Origin: Dasyornis broadbenti
Taxonomy: Eukaryota > Chordata > Aves > Passeriformes > Dasyornithidae
Length of the DNA stretch: 64,000 nucleotides
Assembly (NCBI GenBank): GCA_013397935.1
Contig: VZRN01000791.1
Location: 248,001-312,000, forward strand
Direction: 5' to 3'
The first letter of the stretch is position 1. The number at the start of each line of letters is the position of its first letter. The translations under genes were made by a program, and so were the position numbers. The notes under the pieces were generated by a model. That model ran no database searches and was not told the origin of the DNA. It saw only the letters and a list, made by a program, of their open reading frames with translations. Below are positions 52,701 to 62,694 of the stretch, piece by piece.

Positions 52701-55700
52701 GATATAAATTTACATCACTTAACACTGGTGACGGTAAGAATGTTTTTAAAAACACAGATTTACTCCCTATTTGATCTTTGCTGACCTGAGAAAATGCATG
52801 TGAAGGAGGAAAAGGGAGTTAGGTCTGTGAGAGTCAGCAGCACAGTGCAGAGGGAATAAGAACTAGGGGAGGGCACTCTGCCTGCCAGCATTTATACCCT
52901 TCAAATACTAGTCACTGATCAGTTAAATAAGTCACTCTTGTTGAGTGACATGATTTTAGTGAATTCCCACAAACCAGGTGTACCATTAGGAAGGAAAGAA
53001 ATACGTGATATGTATGCATGTATGAGTTAAGCATGTACTGCAGAAGGGAATATCTGGATATATATTTGAAGTCTTATTTTACATATTTTTATATTTTGTT
53101 TAATGAAATTGAAAACATTATTACTATGTAATACATGCCTACTTCCATTACCAGAAAAAATAATATGGAAAGGAGTTAAAATATAGCCTCTTCCCATATT
53201 TTGAGAACCAAGGTCTTTTGTTGTGATTTACCAAGTTTGACCTAACTCACCTGCTGGGAGAAGCCTAGTCATGGCAAACTGTGTCTTTCAGCCTTTACAA
53301 TTTCCTATAATTATTTTAAAGCACAGTCTGAATCAATCAGTTTTTTGTGCATTCAGTTACCTAGGAAATTAATTTCAGACAAGACAGTAGCTTCCCAGAT
53401 GAGGTAGCTTCATTTCATGTTAGACAAAAGTGTTTATAGACATTGTTAACTCACTTTAAGGTACTGAAAACCCCATAGTCTCCTATACTGGTAGGGCCCT
53501 CCTTTAGGCTTTCATGGGATATTATTTGGATCGAACAATCACCTTAGCACTTATGAATTCAAAATTATTTGCTCTTAGCAAGAACTCCTGCACTATCAAT
53601 TTTCCGCATTTTCTTTCTTTTTACACGAAGAGTATCAAATTGTATCTTGTACCAAGGTAAAGCGATAGAGAACTCTTCGTTCATTGGGACAATGAAATAT
53701 TAAACATTATAGAATAACTAACATACTCTATTAGAGACTCAAATGCCCTCTTTAAAATTAAAAAAAGAAAGGTATTCTTAATATCTACCTCAGCCTATAA
53801 TCTGCACTTTTTTCAATGTGCATTTCATAATGTTGAGCTTTGCTAGAAAAAAAAGGTATAGAGAAGAGGAACATTTCAGGCAATAACTGCATTAGCTAAT
53901 CTGATACCATGGAGCTAAAAATTTCTCTGTGAGGAAACAACAGAGGCTTCTGGCACCACTCTTCATCTCTCTTTCATGAAGAAATATCTGAAGACAATTT
54001 GGAAATCAAAAAACTATGCTCCCTGATGAGGCAGATAAACAGCCTAACTGCAGTGGATTTCTCTAAAGCCTCTTTTACAGCTGATCTGCTGCTCTCCTGA
54101 CCCATATAGAACATATGGAAAGAATTATTCACTTTTCTTAATGTATATCCATTTATTCATTCCTTTAAAGAATGAGTAAGAAGCTTCGTGATTATTGTCT
54201 TCCTTAAAGCAATTTCAAGTCTTGATGGTCTTTCAGAGTCTTAATTCAGATACCTCTCAGAGTTTCTGAGTACAGTTCAGGGGTAAGAGTGATAAACTGC
54301 AGACCTGGCATTTTTCTGATGTCTGAGTATTTCCAAAACATATTCTGAAGCCCTACAGTCACTTTCATCAGAACTTCATGTCCCTGAAACTCTCCTCTTC
54401 TAACAAGTTTAACATCCCAGCTCACTACTAGCCAGATTTTTCTTTCAATAGCACACAGTCGAGCCAGGTGATTTGACACAAATACAGCCCATTTGATTTT
54501 CAAGGCTTACCAGATTTATGTCAAGAAAGCTTACTACAATCTATGCAACAAAGTAAGAATTGAAAAGTTTGTTCATTGAGATTATAAAGTAACAACAGTA
54601 CCAGCAGGTTGGCTGCAAGAGCTAAATTATTTTCTTTGCCACCTAACTTCCATTGTTTCAACAAATTACTTCATAGTCACTATGCCATACCATGTTCACC
54701 TGAACAGCATTAATGACAACAGAAAATATCAAAAAGAGTAAAATTCTAATGTCAGAGAAAAATACTATTTCTTTTAGGAGGCTTCGAAGAAACACTGATG
54801 AGCAGGAAAAATAATGATTAAAGAAACAGACAAGTCTGATGAAGACACTGGTAACAAAAAGAATATATAAACAATGCCAAATTACACACAGGTGGTATGG
54901 GTAAGAGCATCACTGCACAACCAGTGGTAACAATTTCAAGAAATCAGCTGCTAAAAATCACCAAATGAGGCAATAATGCAACAACTTCAAGTAAGGACTT
55001 CAAAGGCCCAGCAGAGGGAAGATTTCTCTCACTGAAGAATGAAATCAATGAAACAAAAATAGCAAGGCACCAAAGCACTCAAGCACTTTTTGGATACTGA
55101 AAAGACGACTTCTTATAATAAACCTATTGTTACTTCTTTTGATAAAGGAATAATGCATTTTTGCCTTATCATGGTAGTGATAGTGTTATAAAAGCCCATC
55201 AATTCAAGGCTACCTCACAGAGGTCACGCTGCAGACTGCAATTTAAGTCTAGGCAGGAAGGATAAACTGTTCCCAAGGGTAGACCACGTTGTATTACGTA
55301 CACAACGCAAGAATGATTCATAAGCTTTATGAGGTTAGGGAGGATATCAGAAGTGTGTATATTAACTGACAGATACTCTCAGGTAAGAGGGGGAAGACCA
55401 TTTTTTTAAACAAATGCAATGATAAGGAAATGGAAAAGTAAGATCTTACAGAATTAATTCCAAGGCAACAATTCAATCTAGACGACCTTAGTATAAGGTA
55501 AATTCTAAAAAATGCTCTGTCCAAGTCAGTGTTGCATATCTGACAATATCTATTCCAGGCTAAAATACAGTAGTGAAAACTGTCACTGTAAAATAAACTT
55601 TAGTCAATGATAGTGCTTATTTATCAGTAATAAAATGTCCTGCGACGAAAGATCCCAGAATTTAACATAGAGCACTTTCAGGGCAAAAAACATCCCGAAA

Positions 55701-58700
55701 CACAAAGTCACTATGGATAATCTCAAAACCACTTTTCCCACTAGAGTATCTAATACTAAGAATCATAGACAACTCACCTGAAACATAACTAAAAGCTACT
55801 TGTGTGCAGAATGAACTAGGTGTCAAGACACTTTTATAAAGTAGTAATATTGAAAACTGTTTAGACACTCAAATTTAATCTTAAAACATGCTATGCATGT
55901 GTACACACATGCACAGAAAACAAATGTATATATGAATTTTTTTGTTCTTTACAAATAAAAGCTCAGGGAATTGTCCATACTGCATAGTTTGGATAAGAGT
56001 TTCAGCTGGTGCAAACTCATGCTTCCCCCATTATAAACAAAGTTATCTCAGTTCACATCAGCTGAGAATCTGGAATATTTTTTTCTTCCAATTCAACTTC
56101 AGTTTTAATGCTGTAGTATTGATACATTTTGTTTTTTCATCTCAAGAATTATTCAGTGAGATGCTGAGACCTAGAACATGAAGTGCAACCCCTCATTGTT
56201 CAAAGTTGCAACTTCATTTACAAACATCCGAGTTTAGCTATTGTGCAGTGTTTGCAAAGTTACCTTTCGGACGGAAGCTAAACGATTCATCATTAGAGAC
56301 TCTTCTCTATCATCATCGTCATCCAAGTCCAACATGGGCATACTAAAGCTATCAATGATACTGCAGCACCTGGAGCTCTCATCCCTGGGATCAAAGGGAT
56401 CCACAATGATTGGTTCAGTTCCCTTGATTTCACAGCGGCAGAAAGGGCAGCCTTGGCCATCAGATTCCTACAGGAAGACAAAAAGGTAGATAAATTTAAT
56501 TAAAAAAAAAAAAAACGGGACTTAGACCTTCCTACACAGAAACATCCTTAACAGGTCCCTAAAAGCTCGTAAAGAAGTACTGGAGTAAACAGGAAACAGA
56601 TTATCAAGTACTTAACTACAGTAAACCTTAAAATGACTGCACTTTTAAAGCTATTTCTCTTCAATAGATTAAGTGTCACTTAAAAATTACTAATCAAAAT
56701 GCAACTATTATCTCTACAAAGCACTAAAACAGTCTTAATATTACAGGTCAGGAAGCAACATCTTTCCTTTCAGGCTTACAATTTTGCTATTTCTTCAAGA
56801 GAAAGAAGGTGAGGTGTGTAGACAGAGATAATGCATTTTATTATATATCTTATATATCAACCATGAAGTGTTTCTTTTTCATTTGAAGTTAGGAAATGCA
56901 GGCAAGCTTTATGGCATGCAGCTTTTCTTCTTGGAAAAACATATTCAGTTCATCACAGCTGCAGCATTACTAGCATTCAGAACACCTAAAACTACAATAG
57001 CTTTTTTCACATTCAAGTGAAAAAGCAGGACTTAACTACATTTTCAATAAATTATATTTATATAATTTATATAAAATAAATAATTTTAAATAAACAATCA
57101 TGAAATCATTTTACATAAATAATTATAAATATAGATTTATATAATTTATATATATTTCAATAAATTATATTTCAATAAAGGAACTATTTTCCCATGTCAC
57201 CAGAAACACGAACTGCTTGAATTTTAATTAAGTGGTATGTATTCATTGATTTTCAAGCAGCCATATTCAATTCCTTTTACTTATTTCAGGAATGTATTTT
57301 TTTTCTCATCAGAAATAAAAAAAAGTCTGTACTAATGAACAAAAATATCAGAGAAAAGTCTTTCAAGTACTTATAAAGAAATATTTCCATCAGGAAGATG
57401 GAAATAGATATGAATTACAAAGAAAGAAAACAAAACCCCATCACCAAACAAACAAAAAAAACCACAAACAAACCAACACACAGAAGAACCATGACGCTTT
57501 GAGAGTTCAAGATAATTCAAAGTGAAATCAGAAATCCCATTGTGTCATAATTGCAGTCAGGTAGACAACTAAAGAGATATGAACACCAAAATTAATTCTA
57601 AACAACCTACCTATGCTGAAATACAATCAAGCAAGCACAGGTTTTTGATTTCTCAGATGTAAGAGCAACTTTAATTTTTTTCTAGCATTTTTATCTTTAC
57701 ACTTGCTAGTTTTACTAAACTGACAGATGATTTTACAGTTTGTGGAAGAGCTCTATCACAAGGCCAGGTAAGTACAAATGATGTCTCCTGATATCAATTG
57801 CAAGGTTAGTACTGGATATTAATTTTGTATGGAAAGATATATGTACTCTACATTCAGCACCATAAGCACAACTAATTAGTCAACATTAATACCTCAAAAA
57901 ACATCTTCAAATTATATGGTCCTACTGAAGTAACTACGGTCAAGTGAACAGAAGTCCTTCCTCACTCCATACAATTCCTTACAGCTTCATGTTCTAAAAA
58001 CAGCCTTATCAAGGAGGCACAGAGTTTTCAGTTCTCAAGATTTTCTTGTACCTGTGTTGTCAAATAGTTCTGTACTAGCAGTTTTCATCCTTTCATTTAA
58101 AAGCCTTTGTAACCAATCACATCAACACACTCATATTCAGTAGTATGAATATATATCTGACATGTCTATATTAATACAGACACTTGTCCATGCCCTCAGA
58201 AAGGTTATTTAGAACCTTATGAACCTCACAATGCTGCCTATATATCCATATGCTTTTAGAAAACAAGTAGTTTTCAGACAATAGATTTCTGTGGTATACA
58301 TTTTACTCCTGTTGCATAATACAAAAAGAAAACAAGTAAACCAAATCTTCCTTGAGAGATTGATCCCTATAAAGGAGAACAACTCAACTGTCCTTAGTAT
58401 TCTATGCAGATCTGATGCTGCTTACTCAATTTTTTCCTCCTTAGTGAAAACATCTGTATTGCATCTCTTGAGGCATGTCTAACAAGCCTTTATGTTGCCA
58501 ATTAAACAACCCACCAGAAGCTCACAACAGCTGATGCTGTTACAGCATAATATTTCTTCATTGCCTCACTAATCATACAAAAGTTAAATTTGTAATGAAG
58601 TCTGAAATGTACCTGACCAATTACAGCTGGTAGCACTGTTCTGGTGCTTTCAAACATCTCAATTCTCTGAACTTAAAATGCTTTGTCATTGTCTCCCTGA

Positions 58701-61700
58701 ATCCCTAGCCCTGAGCAAAGTATTGAGGACCTCAGCTTCTGAAGTCTCCAGAATCAGAGCACATCACTGGCTCAGCACTGGAACATGCTGCTACCACGCC
58801 ATGAGACACTCGACTGTCAAAATGACAAAGATTTCAGTCCTTCTGCTTAGCTCTGCCAGCTGAGCCAAAAAACAAATGAACAAGCAAACAAATACAACAA
58901 AACTACAGACCTCTTCGAATTTTTCAGAATCTTTTAAATCAGTGATTTATGCAGTCAGACCTTCATGCCTTTCATTCAGAATGAAACTTAAATAGAGAAA
59001 GGGTACTCCTGAAATGACAAACATTGTTCCATCTCAGCAGCTGCTTAGTAGTGAAATAAAAGTCCTTACATGGGTATGCCTCAAATGGAATTTCCTCAGA
59101 ATTTCTGATCTATGGCCAATTTGAAAGATCTGTGTTTGGAACATCAAATTCAAATTTCACAAAGAACATAAAACTGGAAAATGAAAGTACTTCTTTTTCA
59201 AGAAAGCTTTATTGCTAATGGAAGAAAAACTCAAATGATATTTCTGATACATTGTGTTGGTTTGCCACTGAGGCTTTCTTAATTAGGTAGAAAATGTCCT
59301 AATTAGGAAAGGAAAATTATAGTACTTGAAGGCATATCACAAATGTAAGAGTGAAAACTGAAGTGAACTCAGTGAAAAACAGGTCCTAAATTCACTAGAC
59401 TCAAGGATTCTCTATACTCGTCTCACTACATTTGTAGGCGAAGACTGATTATTAATTGTGGAACTAAGTCCTGTCAGGGAACTGCATGAGCCTTCTTCTC
59501 CCCATAAGATACAGACAGAGAAGAAGGGGCAGGGAGGATGCACAATTTTAAAGAGACACGACCTCTGCTTTAGGTTTTAAGTTTAGGTCAAATGCTTGTC
59601 AACTGCCCTGAACTAAAGGTATCCGTTCTCCCTTTTATCACACTAGTGCATCCATGAGCAAGATGGACAAAACACACCAACCTGTGTCACTAGGAACTCT
59701 CTGGGGTTTTTTTGGATGTTCCATAAATGACATTGAGAGAAGGGAGTTTCCCCTGCATTCGATCTCTTAGTACAACAACCATCTAAAGACATCTAGGTGT
59801 TTCAGTGCTTCACGTGCTACTAACGTGAAATACAGGCATCTTAAAAGCTTAATTTTCCACAGGTCAATCCATGACCTGTACTACTGATTGAATCCTTTTC
59901 TCACCGAAGACATCCCTTCTCCTCATAAAATGCTGTCTAGTCAGTTATCCATTCCCAGCAGCTATGTGTCCTCTTTGTGCCTTTTAAATACATCATGAAG
60001 TGACCTGAGTGACTAAATTGGCACCAAATGCCCAGCCTGCAATGTCTGAGAAGATACTGCACTCAGGAAACAGCTTCCACTCAGCAGCACTCAGCAAATG
60101 GCCTTGGCAAGACTACAAGTCCAGATTGCAAAGGCTCCTGGAGCTTTACTTTTCACAGATTTCTAGATTGCAAAATGAAGAAGTTTATAATTTTAAATAT
60201 ATACATCCTTGCACCTGGAAGAGTAAACATATACCCACATTGTAAACAGGAATGTAACAGAGAAATTCATCCTCTTCTCCACTAACTAAACTATGACAGT
60301 ACCTGCCATGCTGTAAGACAAGAAGTGCACATAAGGTGTCCACAAGGCTCTATCTTCACATCCTTGTCATTTTCTGCACAGATTTTACACAGTTGAAAAG
60401 TGGAACCCATTTCACAGTACAATTCATACTGCTCCTGTAAGAAAAGAAAGTCAAGCGATTATTTCTTTCCAATGATCTGTTCACAAAGAATATACTTCTC
60501 CAAATGCTATTTTCTAACCTGCTTTACTTACTAACCAAGAAAACTCCTCCTACTCATTTATTTAAAGGCCACACCAAAGTTACTGAAACAGATTACCTTT
60601 TTGCTTCTTCAAACCCGTGATATACTACAATTCATGTCAAAAACTGCTTAAAATATCTGTGCCTATTAGGTTTTGTACAGATTGGTGACATGTAATTGCA
60701 AGGCACACATCCTGCTTTTCTTTCATTGCAGCTAAAAGGAAGATAATGAACATACGGTTCTAAGTGAAAAATTAAGTGATGAATGGGAACAAAACTGGGA
60801 TTTTCTTTTCTGCTATGAGTTTAGGACTAAGAAAAGTACTGGACCGAAAAGTGACAACCAAGAAGACTTTCTACCTACAGCAAGGATGTTGTAGAGCAGT
60901 ATGTTTAAATACACAACCCTTGTGAAGGATGTATGGCAAGAACACCCTGCAGGATAATTTGGCAACATCTATACACAGATTATTCAGTACTTTGCATCCT
61001 TACAAGACTGACAAGAAGGTAGAAGAGCACTGTTAGGAGGAATAAATAATAGACAAAACTCAAGTCCATAACAATTTCCTAGAATTAGTTATTGTTGGGG
61101 AACTGACAGTTAAATTAATTTGCATTGAAATAAGCTTTTTTAAGCCTTGAAAAACCAAATTTTGAAAGCTTAAAGTAAGTAGGCGACAGGGAAACAAGCA
61201 GCTAATGCTAAATAAAGTGAGGGGACATGAGACTAAGAAAACAAAAGAGAGCTCATATCTGCAGCTGTAGTCAGTGTACTACAGATGCTTATGATGAAGC
61301 TCTAGCAAAGAATGCAGCTGCAGCAATCCTGCCCTGCAGCCATTTTCATACCATCTTTTCATAGTTTAAGCAAGCATAGTGACACCTTTAAAACTCTTCA
61401 GTTATATATTATTTAAGGCAGCATTCACACAGTTCAGACTCTGTTGAATTATCAACAGAATTAGCTAACAATGTCCTCATAACGACATATTCAGCAACAA
61501 TTAAATTCATTCAATGGATTCAAAATAAACCATGGTTGTCTTGTGAAGAAGAAGGTAATCACCGACCACACACTGCTTCTTTCCTTGAGAAAAAGTGAAG
61601 ATATGGGCTAGTGCATCACTCTGCACAACACAAATACCTGATAAATCTACATTACTCTTTCATTATTATCTAAAGACTGGAGGGAAATTATTGAAGTCAG

Positions 61701-62694
61701 AGAAGTGGAAGTATTCAGGTTTTCTTCAGGGAATTGTTTTTAGGCATTCTCTTACTTACAAAACAGGTATTTTCATAATGTTTCTGTTGTTTCTGATAAT
61801 ACCATAGATGGTAAAGAATACTTCCTTTCTAAAATATTTCTGGAGGTGGAATGCACACAGAGCACCCAGAAGTACACACAATTCAGCAGGTCATCCAGTC
61901 TGCTGGATGTATTAATTTCTGCTTCTAGCGTTAATTTCAGCACCAATTTTAATCAAATATTTGTCTTGGGGTGGCTACTTCTTACTACCTGACTATTAAA
62001 CATTTGCACATTAATCACATCACCACTTAACAAGACTATAAACACAATTACATATTCTAATTTTCTCTGCAATTCTCTGTGAAGTGACTCTGTTTAGGTA
62101 TTTAATTACTTCTGCTGTTTATCCTGATCTTTCTTTTAATTTGCACCATAGACAAAGAAGAAAGGAGAGAACTAGATACCCTGGAACTGGTATCTTTGAA
62201 ATGTATGAACTGTAATCTTCCTCCTGGACTTGTCAAAGACTGTACCATTCCTATACAGGCTTCAAAACTATTATTTGATCCTCATTTTGTTTCTGTATTC
62301 CCCATCTGCTACTAGCAAGGAAAAAAACAAGCTATACAAACGTAAATATAAAAAACCCCTTTTACTAGCTGTTAAAACACTTCTCACTTGGAAAAGTCTC
62401 ATAATAAACAAAACATTGCAAGACATGCCATCTGCATCACCATTAGCTCTACAGTTTAAAGGATTATTATCCAGTTCTTCACCTAAGCCCTTCAATCAAC
62501 AACATATTTTCACTCTTATGAACTTATTACTCACATTTTAATAAAAGCTTATTAACACTACTAGAGAAGTGAAGATTACAAAGTAACTCAAAACTCTGCA
62601 ACATACCTGCGTGACTTTTATGTGATCGTGTGGTGTGGGTTCACATAATCCTGTCAAATCAGGATTATAACTTCGTCCATCTGGGAACAGATAG
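25446..62694 (-). CDS. CBLB: CBLB, E3 ubiquitin-protein ligase Cbl-b, 3' part of the gene (12 coding exons; 5' part outside window)
   Basis: Cbl-b is a cytosolic RING-type E3 ligase. It binds phosphotyrosine proteins through its N-terminal TKB region, ubiquitinates them with UbcH5/UbcH7-class E2 enzymes, and restrains T-cell, B-cell and growth-factor-receptor signalling. Seen here: twelve exons joined by GT/AG introns with matching phases, giving 649 full codons and a TAG stop. Order of parts (relative residues): linker helix 17-44, C3HC4 RING 45-84, acidic [11 protein letters not shown] segment near 120, proline-rich region about 150-250, YxxP tyrosines 337 and 379, paralogous tail exons 433-562, UBA about 599-636. 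The UBA, the ending SPRLNL and the poly-aspartate after the RING separate CBLB from CBL and CBLC. Human CBLB has 982 residues, so roughly 328 N-terminal residues are missing, lying to the right of 64000. Splice sites were read by eye; no transcript evidence is available. Confidence 0.97.
26069..26243. repeat. A/C-rich low-complexity tract
   Basis: About 175 bases of almost only A and C on the plus strand, with units such as aaaacccc and aaacaaac and a run of ten c near 26141-26150. The transcribed strand of CBLB is therefore T/G-rich. It lies about 360 bases upstream of the last coding exon in transcription order. Confidence 0.9.
28412..28447. repeat. Short direct duplication, 21-base period
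   Basis: cagagaagcaggtga occurs at 28412 and again at 28433. A minor local duplication in the last CBLB intron. Confidence 0.85.
28921..29575 (-). mobile_element. CR1 LINE fragment, 5'-truncated, 3' end at low coordinate
   Basis: On the plus strand it opens with atcatagaatggtttgggtt and ggaagcaacc, the reverse complement of the CR1 3' tail. It continues through family landmarks such as gttgctcagagctccatcca and gaggtgctctatccctctaa. On the minus strand the upper part still reads as decayed C-terminal reverse transcriptase ([40 protein letters not shown]), broken by stops and shifts, so it is inactive. It lies inside the last CBLB intron in the same orientation as the gene. The upper boundary is approximate. 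Confidence 0.93.
31709..31828 (-). CDS. CBLB: CBLB tail exon with VPLPPARR and DYDQL motifs
   Basis: Encodes residues 524-562 (aspartate codons split at both ends): [20 protein letters not shown], then [20 protein letters not shown]555 in QDYDQLP is a candidate phosphotyrosine. The layout VPLPPAR...NRT-S-DYD-L-P repeats that of exon 35697-35828. Acceptor TTATCACAG|ATCCCC, donor TCTTCAG|GTAAGG; 120 bases, phase 1 to 1. Closely matches the mammalian segment ending in QDYDQLP. Confidence 0.95.
31829..34282 (-). other. CBLB: CBLB intron (2.45 kb)
   Basis: Phase 1 intron, GTAGGA to TTATCACAG. A small tandem pattern, acagattacaac repeated, lies at 34015-34036; nothing else stands out. Confidence 0.9.
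34283..34423 (-). CDS. CBLB: CBLB tail exon with poly-proline run
   Basis: Encodes residues 477-522 with split codons at both ends: [11 protein letters not shown], seven prolines, then [20 protein letters not shown] and GHELFLHS. The prolines come from a CCA/CCT repeat, seen as seven ggt units on the plus strand at 34369-34389, and could vary in length between individuals. It matches the human DAFDALPPSL...ARHSLIEH segment. Acceptor AAACTGCAG|GTCAAG, donor CATTCTG|GTAGGA; 141 bases, phase 1 to 1. Confidence 0.94.
34369..34389. repeat. Coding GGT/ACC trinucleotide repeat, seven units
   Basis: Seven ggt units on the plus strand, read as CCA/CCT proline codons on the minus strand within a CBLB exon. 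Unit number may be polymorphic. Confidence 0.95.
34424..35696 (-). other. CBLB: CBLB intron (1.27 kb)
   Basis: Phase 1 intron with a weak donor GTTGCA and acceptor AAACTGCAG. Several open frames occur on both strands near 34800-35270, none resembling a known protein. Confidence 0.88.
35697..35828 (-). CDS. CBLB: CBLB tail exon with YDAP and SDYDLL motifs
   Basis: Encodes residues 433-475 (with split glycine codons at both ends): [20 protein letters not shown], then [20 protein letters not shown] and PPL. Y435 (VYDAP) and Y468 (SDYDLL) are candidate phosphotyrosines; as I recall, human CBLB has F at the first position. VPLPPAR is a proline motif repeated in exon 31709-31828. Acceptor GTCATTCAG|GAGATG. 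The donor TTTAG|GTTGCA is weak by consensus, but it is the only position that keeps the frame and matches the family. 132 bases, phase 1 to 1, so skipping would not shift the frame. Confidence 0.93.
   Translation of the reverse strand, partial: EMSMMHLLLRYLCHLHGLLPETAPNTALCSTGHPPIMIFWCPL
35829..35927 (-). other. CBLB: CBLB 99-base intron with open reading frame
   Basis: Phase 1 intron, GTATAT to GTCATTCAG, length 99 and free of stop codons in the CBLB frame. Retention would insert 33 residues including [17 protein letters not shown]. It contains a second, pyrimidine-rich acceptor-like site, TTTCTATTTGTCAG, ending at 35899. Both are described as findings. Confidence 0.85.
35928..36007 (-). 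CDS. CBLB: CBLB small exon in the C-terminal tail
   Basis: Encodes residues 406-431 with split codons on both sides: [20 protein letters not shown] and then SKHPES. This is the most divergent CBLB segment in the window; the CxNGxC and NGTH pattern still matches mammalian Cbl-b. Acceptor GTCTTCAG|GGTGTG, donor GAGTCAG|GTATAT; 80 bases, phase 2 to 1. It is separated from the next exon by only 99 bases, and the frame stays open across that intron. The mammalian protein, as I recall it, continues a few residues further before GDVFD, so the donor position may differ between lineages. Confidence 0.88.
36448..36530. repeat. Tandem duplication, 46-base period, two copies
   Basis: The segment beginning acataagaacaacaaaa at 36451 recurs at 36497, with few differences (caatccaaacagaacat versus taatccaaagagaacat). 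Low-complexity A/C-rich sequence inside a CBLB intron. Confidence 0.85.
38413..38427. repeat. T-tract of about 15 bases
   Basis: Plain homopolymer on the plus strand in a CBLB intron, with no recognised retroposon attached. Confidence 0.9.
38472..38516. repeat. Short tandem repeat aatgtataataa, three copies
   Basis: Copies begin at 38472, 38492 and 38505, the last two adjacent. Within a CBLB intron. Confidence 0.85.
40079..40222 (-). CDS. CBLB: CBLB exon: DDDDYKIP tyrosine motif
   Basis: Encodes residues 358-404 with split codons at both ends: [20 protein letters not shown], then [20 protein letters not shown] and NIKPLA. Y379 in DYKIP is the second YxxP Crk/CrkL SH2 motif and aligns with human CBLB Y709. 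The acidic stretch before it comes from four GAT codons, read as repeated atc on the plus strand near 40157-40170, and is about two residues shorter than I recall in human. Acceptor CTCCTTAG|GTGCCC, donor GCTCG|GTAAGG; 144 bases, phase 2 to 2. Confidence 0.94.
40223..43697 (-). other. CBLB: CBLB intron (3.5 kb)
   Basis: Phase 2 intron, GTAAGT to CTCCTTAG. Plain AT-rich sequence; nothing further recognised. Confidence 0.9.
43698..43792 (-). CDS. CBLB: CBLB exon: EEYGVPP tyrosine motif
   Basis: Encodes residues 326-356 plus two bases of codon 357: [20 protein letters not shown] and then [13 protein letters not shown]337 in EEYGVP is a YxxP motif, the form bound by Crk/CrkL SH2 domains, and aligns with human CBLB Y665. 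The residue after the tyrosine is G here; as I recall the human form it is D. Acceptor TTTTTAG|GTTTTT, donor ATAAA|GTAAGT; 95 bases, phase 0 to 2. Confidence 0.95.
43793..45517 (-). other. CBLB: CBLB intron (1.7 kb)
   Basis: Phase 0 intron, GTATTT to TTTTTAG. Holds an alternating AT stretch with palindromic character at 44746-44782; nothing else recognised. Confidence 0.9.
44746..44782. repeat. Alternating AT tract, palindromic
   Basis: Runs of ta/at flanking a short centre (tatatatatatgtaaatata then tacatatataaata), able to fold back on itself. Confidence 0.85.
45518..45883 (-). CDS. CBLB: CBLB exon: main proline-rich SH3-binding region
   Basis: Largest CBLB exon in the window, residues 204-325. 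It begins [20 protein letters not shown], continues [16 protein letters not shown], and later has [16 protein letters not shown] and [15 protein letters not shown]. The stacked polyproline motifs are the family's SH3-ligand region. The exon is much richer in G and C than its neighbours because of CCN and CGN codons. This also opens a long antisense frame at 45607-45930, which I regard as an artefact. Acceptor TTGTTCAG|TCTTCT, donor GCCAAG|GTATTT; 366 bases, phase 0 to 0. Confidence 0.96.
45884..48428 (-). other. CBLB: CBLB intron (2.5 kb)
   Basis: Phase 0 intron, GTAAGT to TTGTTCAG. AT-rich, with T-runs near 47147-47158 and 47357-47368. No other feature seen. Confidence 0.9.
48429..48614 (-). 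CDS. CBLB: CBLB exon: Ser/Pro-rich region
   Basis: Encodes residues 142-203, [20 protein letters not shown] at the start, then proline-rich [20 protein letters not shown] and the end [11 protein letters not shown]. This is the beginning of the proline-rich region, which in Cbl proteins binds SH3 domains; several SP and TP sites are possible proline-directed phosphorylation sites. The acceptor reads TATCTTGAAG|TGCAAT, with a weak pyrimidine tract. The donor is CCAAAG|GTAAGT, close to consensus. 186 bases, phase 0 to 0. The lysine before TGC is the end of the previous exon. Confidence 0.95.
48615..56263 (-). other. CBLB: CBLB intron (7.6 kb)
   Basis: Largest complete intron of the window, phase 0, GTAACT to CTTGAAG. 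Only short random open frames were seen; no repeat family or RNA gene recognised. Confidence 0.9.
56264..56467 (-). CDS. CBLB: CBLB exon: second half of RING finger and acidic region
   Basis: Encodes residues 74-141, starting [23 protein letters not shown] supplies the last two zinc ligands of the C3HC4 RING. After it comes [11 protein letters not shown], then the strongly acidic [18 protein letters not shown] typical of CBLB, ending ASVRK. The five aspartates come from a short run of GAT/GAC codons. Acceptor CCTGTAG|GAATCT, donor CGAAAG|GTAACT; 204 bases, phase 0 to 0. The protein reading is unambiguous and lies opposite a shadow frame on the plus strand. Confidence 0.97.
56468..60302 (-). 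other. CBLB: CBLB intron (3.8 kb) splitting the RING
   Basis: Phase 0 intron, GTACTG to CCTGTAG, between the two halves of the RING finger. Contains an AT-rich repeat block at 57042-57176 and an A/C-rich stretch near 57421-57480. Confidence 0.9.
57042..57176. repeat. AT-rich block with two interspersed repeat words
   Basis: tttcaataaattatattt occurs at 57042 and 57155, and atttatataatttatata at 57056 and 57135. The block is almost entirely A and T and locally palindromic. It lies within the CBLB intron that splits the RING. Confidence 0.85.
60303..60434 (-). CDS. CBLB: CBLB exon: linker tyrosine and first half of RING finger
   Basis: Encodes residues 30-73, [19 protein letters not shown] onward to CLTAWQ. 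Y35 in ELYCEMG matches the regulatory linker tyrosine (CBL Y371, CBLB Y363), whose phosphorylation releases the autoinhibited RING. The RING ligands visible here are C45, C48, C60, H62, C65 and C68. I47 and W72 match the E2-contact positions known from CBL (I383 and W408). All key residues are present, so the ligase should be active. Acceptor TTACAG|GAGCAG, donor GGCAG|GTACTG; 132 bases, phase 0 to 0. Confidence 0.97.
60435..62606 (-). other. CBLB: CBLB intron (2.2 kb)
   Basis: Phase 0 intron, GTATGT to TTCTTACAG. Nothing recognised apart from chance open frames. Confidence 0.9.
62607..62694 (-). CDS. CBLB: CBLB exon: end of SH2-like domain and start of linker
   Basis: First CBLB exon visible in transcription order. 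It encodes [17 protein letters not shown] and continues to HDHIKVTQ (residues 1-29). The first base completes a split codon from an exon outside the window; in Cbl proteins this is the F of GFYLFPDG, and TT|C fits. The segment closes the SH2-like part of the TKB region and runs into the linker helix that packs against it. The acceptor is TGATGCAG before CTATCTG and the donor is CAG|GTATGT. Length is 88 bases (phase 2 in, phase 0 out). Near identity to the Cbl family leaves little doubt. Confidence 0.95.

Noticed and set aside
56241..56489. 82-codon plus-strand frame
   Set aside because: Antisense shadow of the RING/acidic exon of CBLB.
62230..62541. 103-codon plus-strand frame inside a CBLB intron
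   Set aside because: AT-rich sequence with lysine- and leucine-rich translation, no homologue recognised, opposite strand to the gene.
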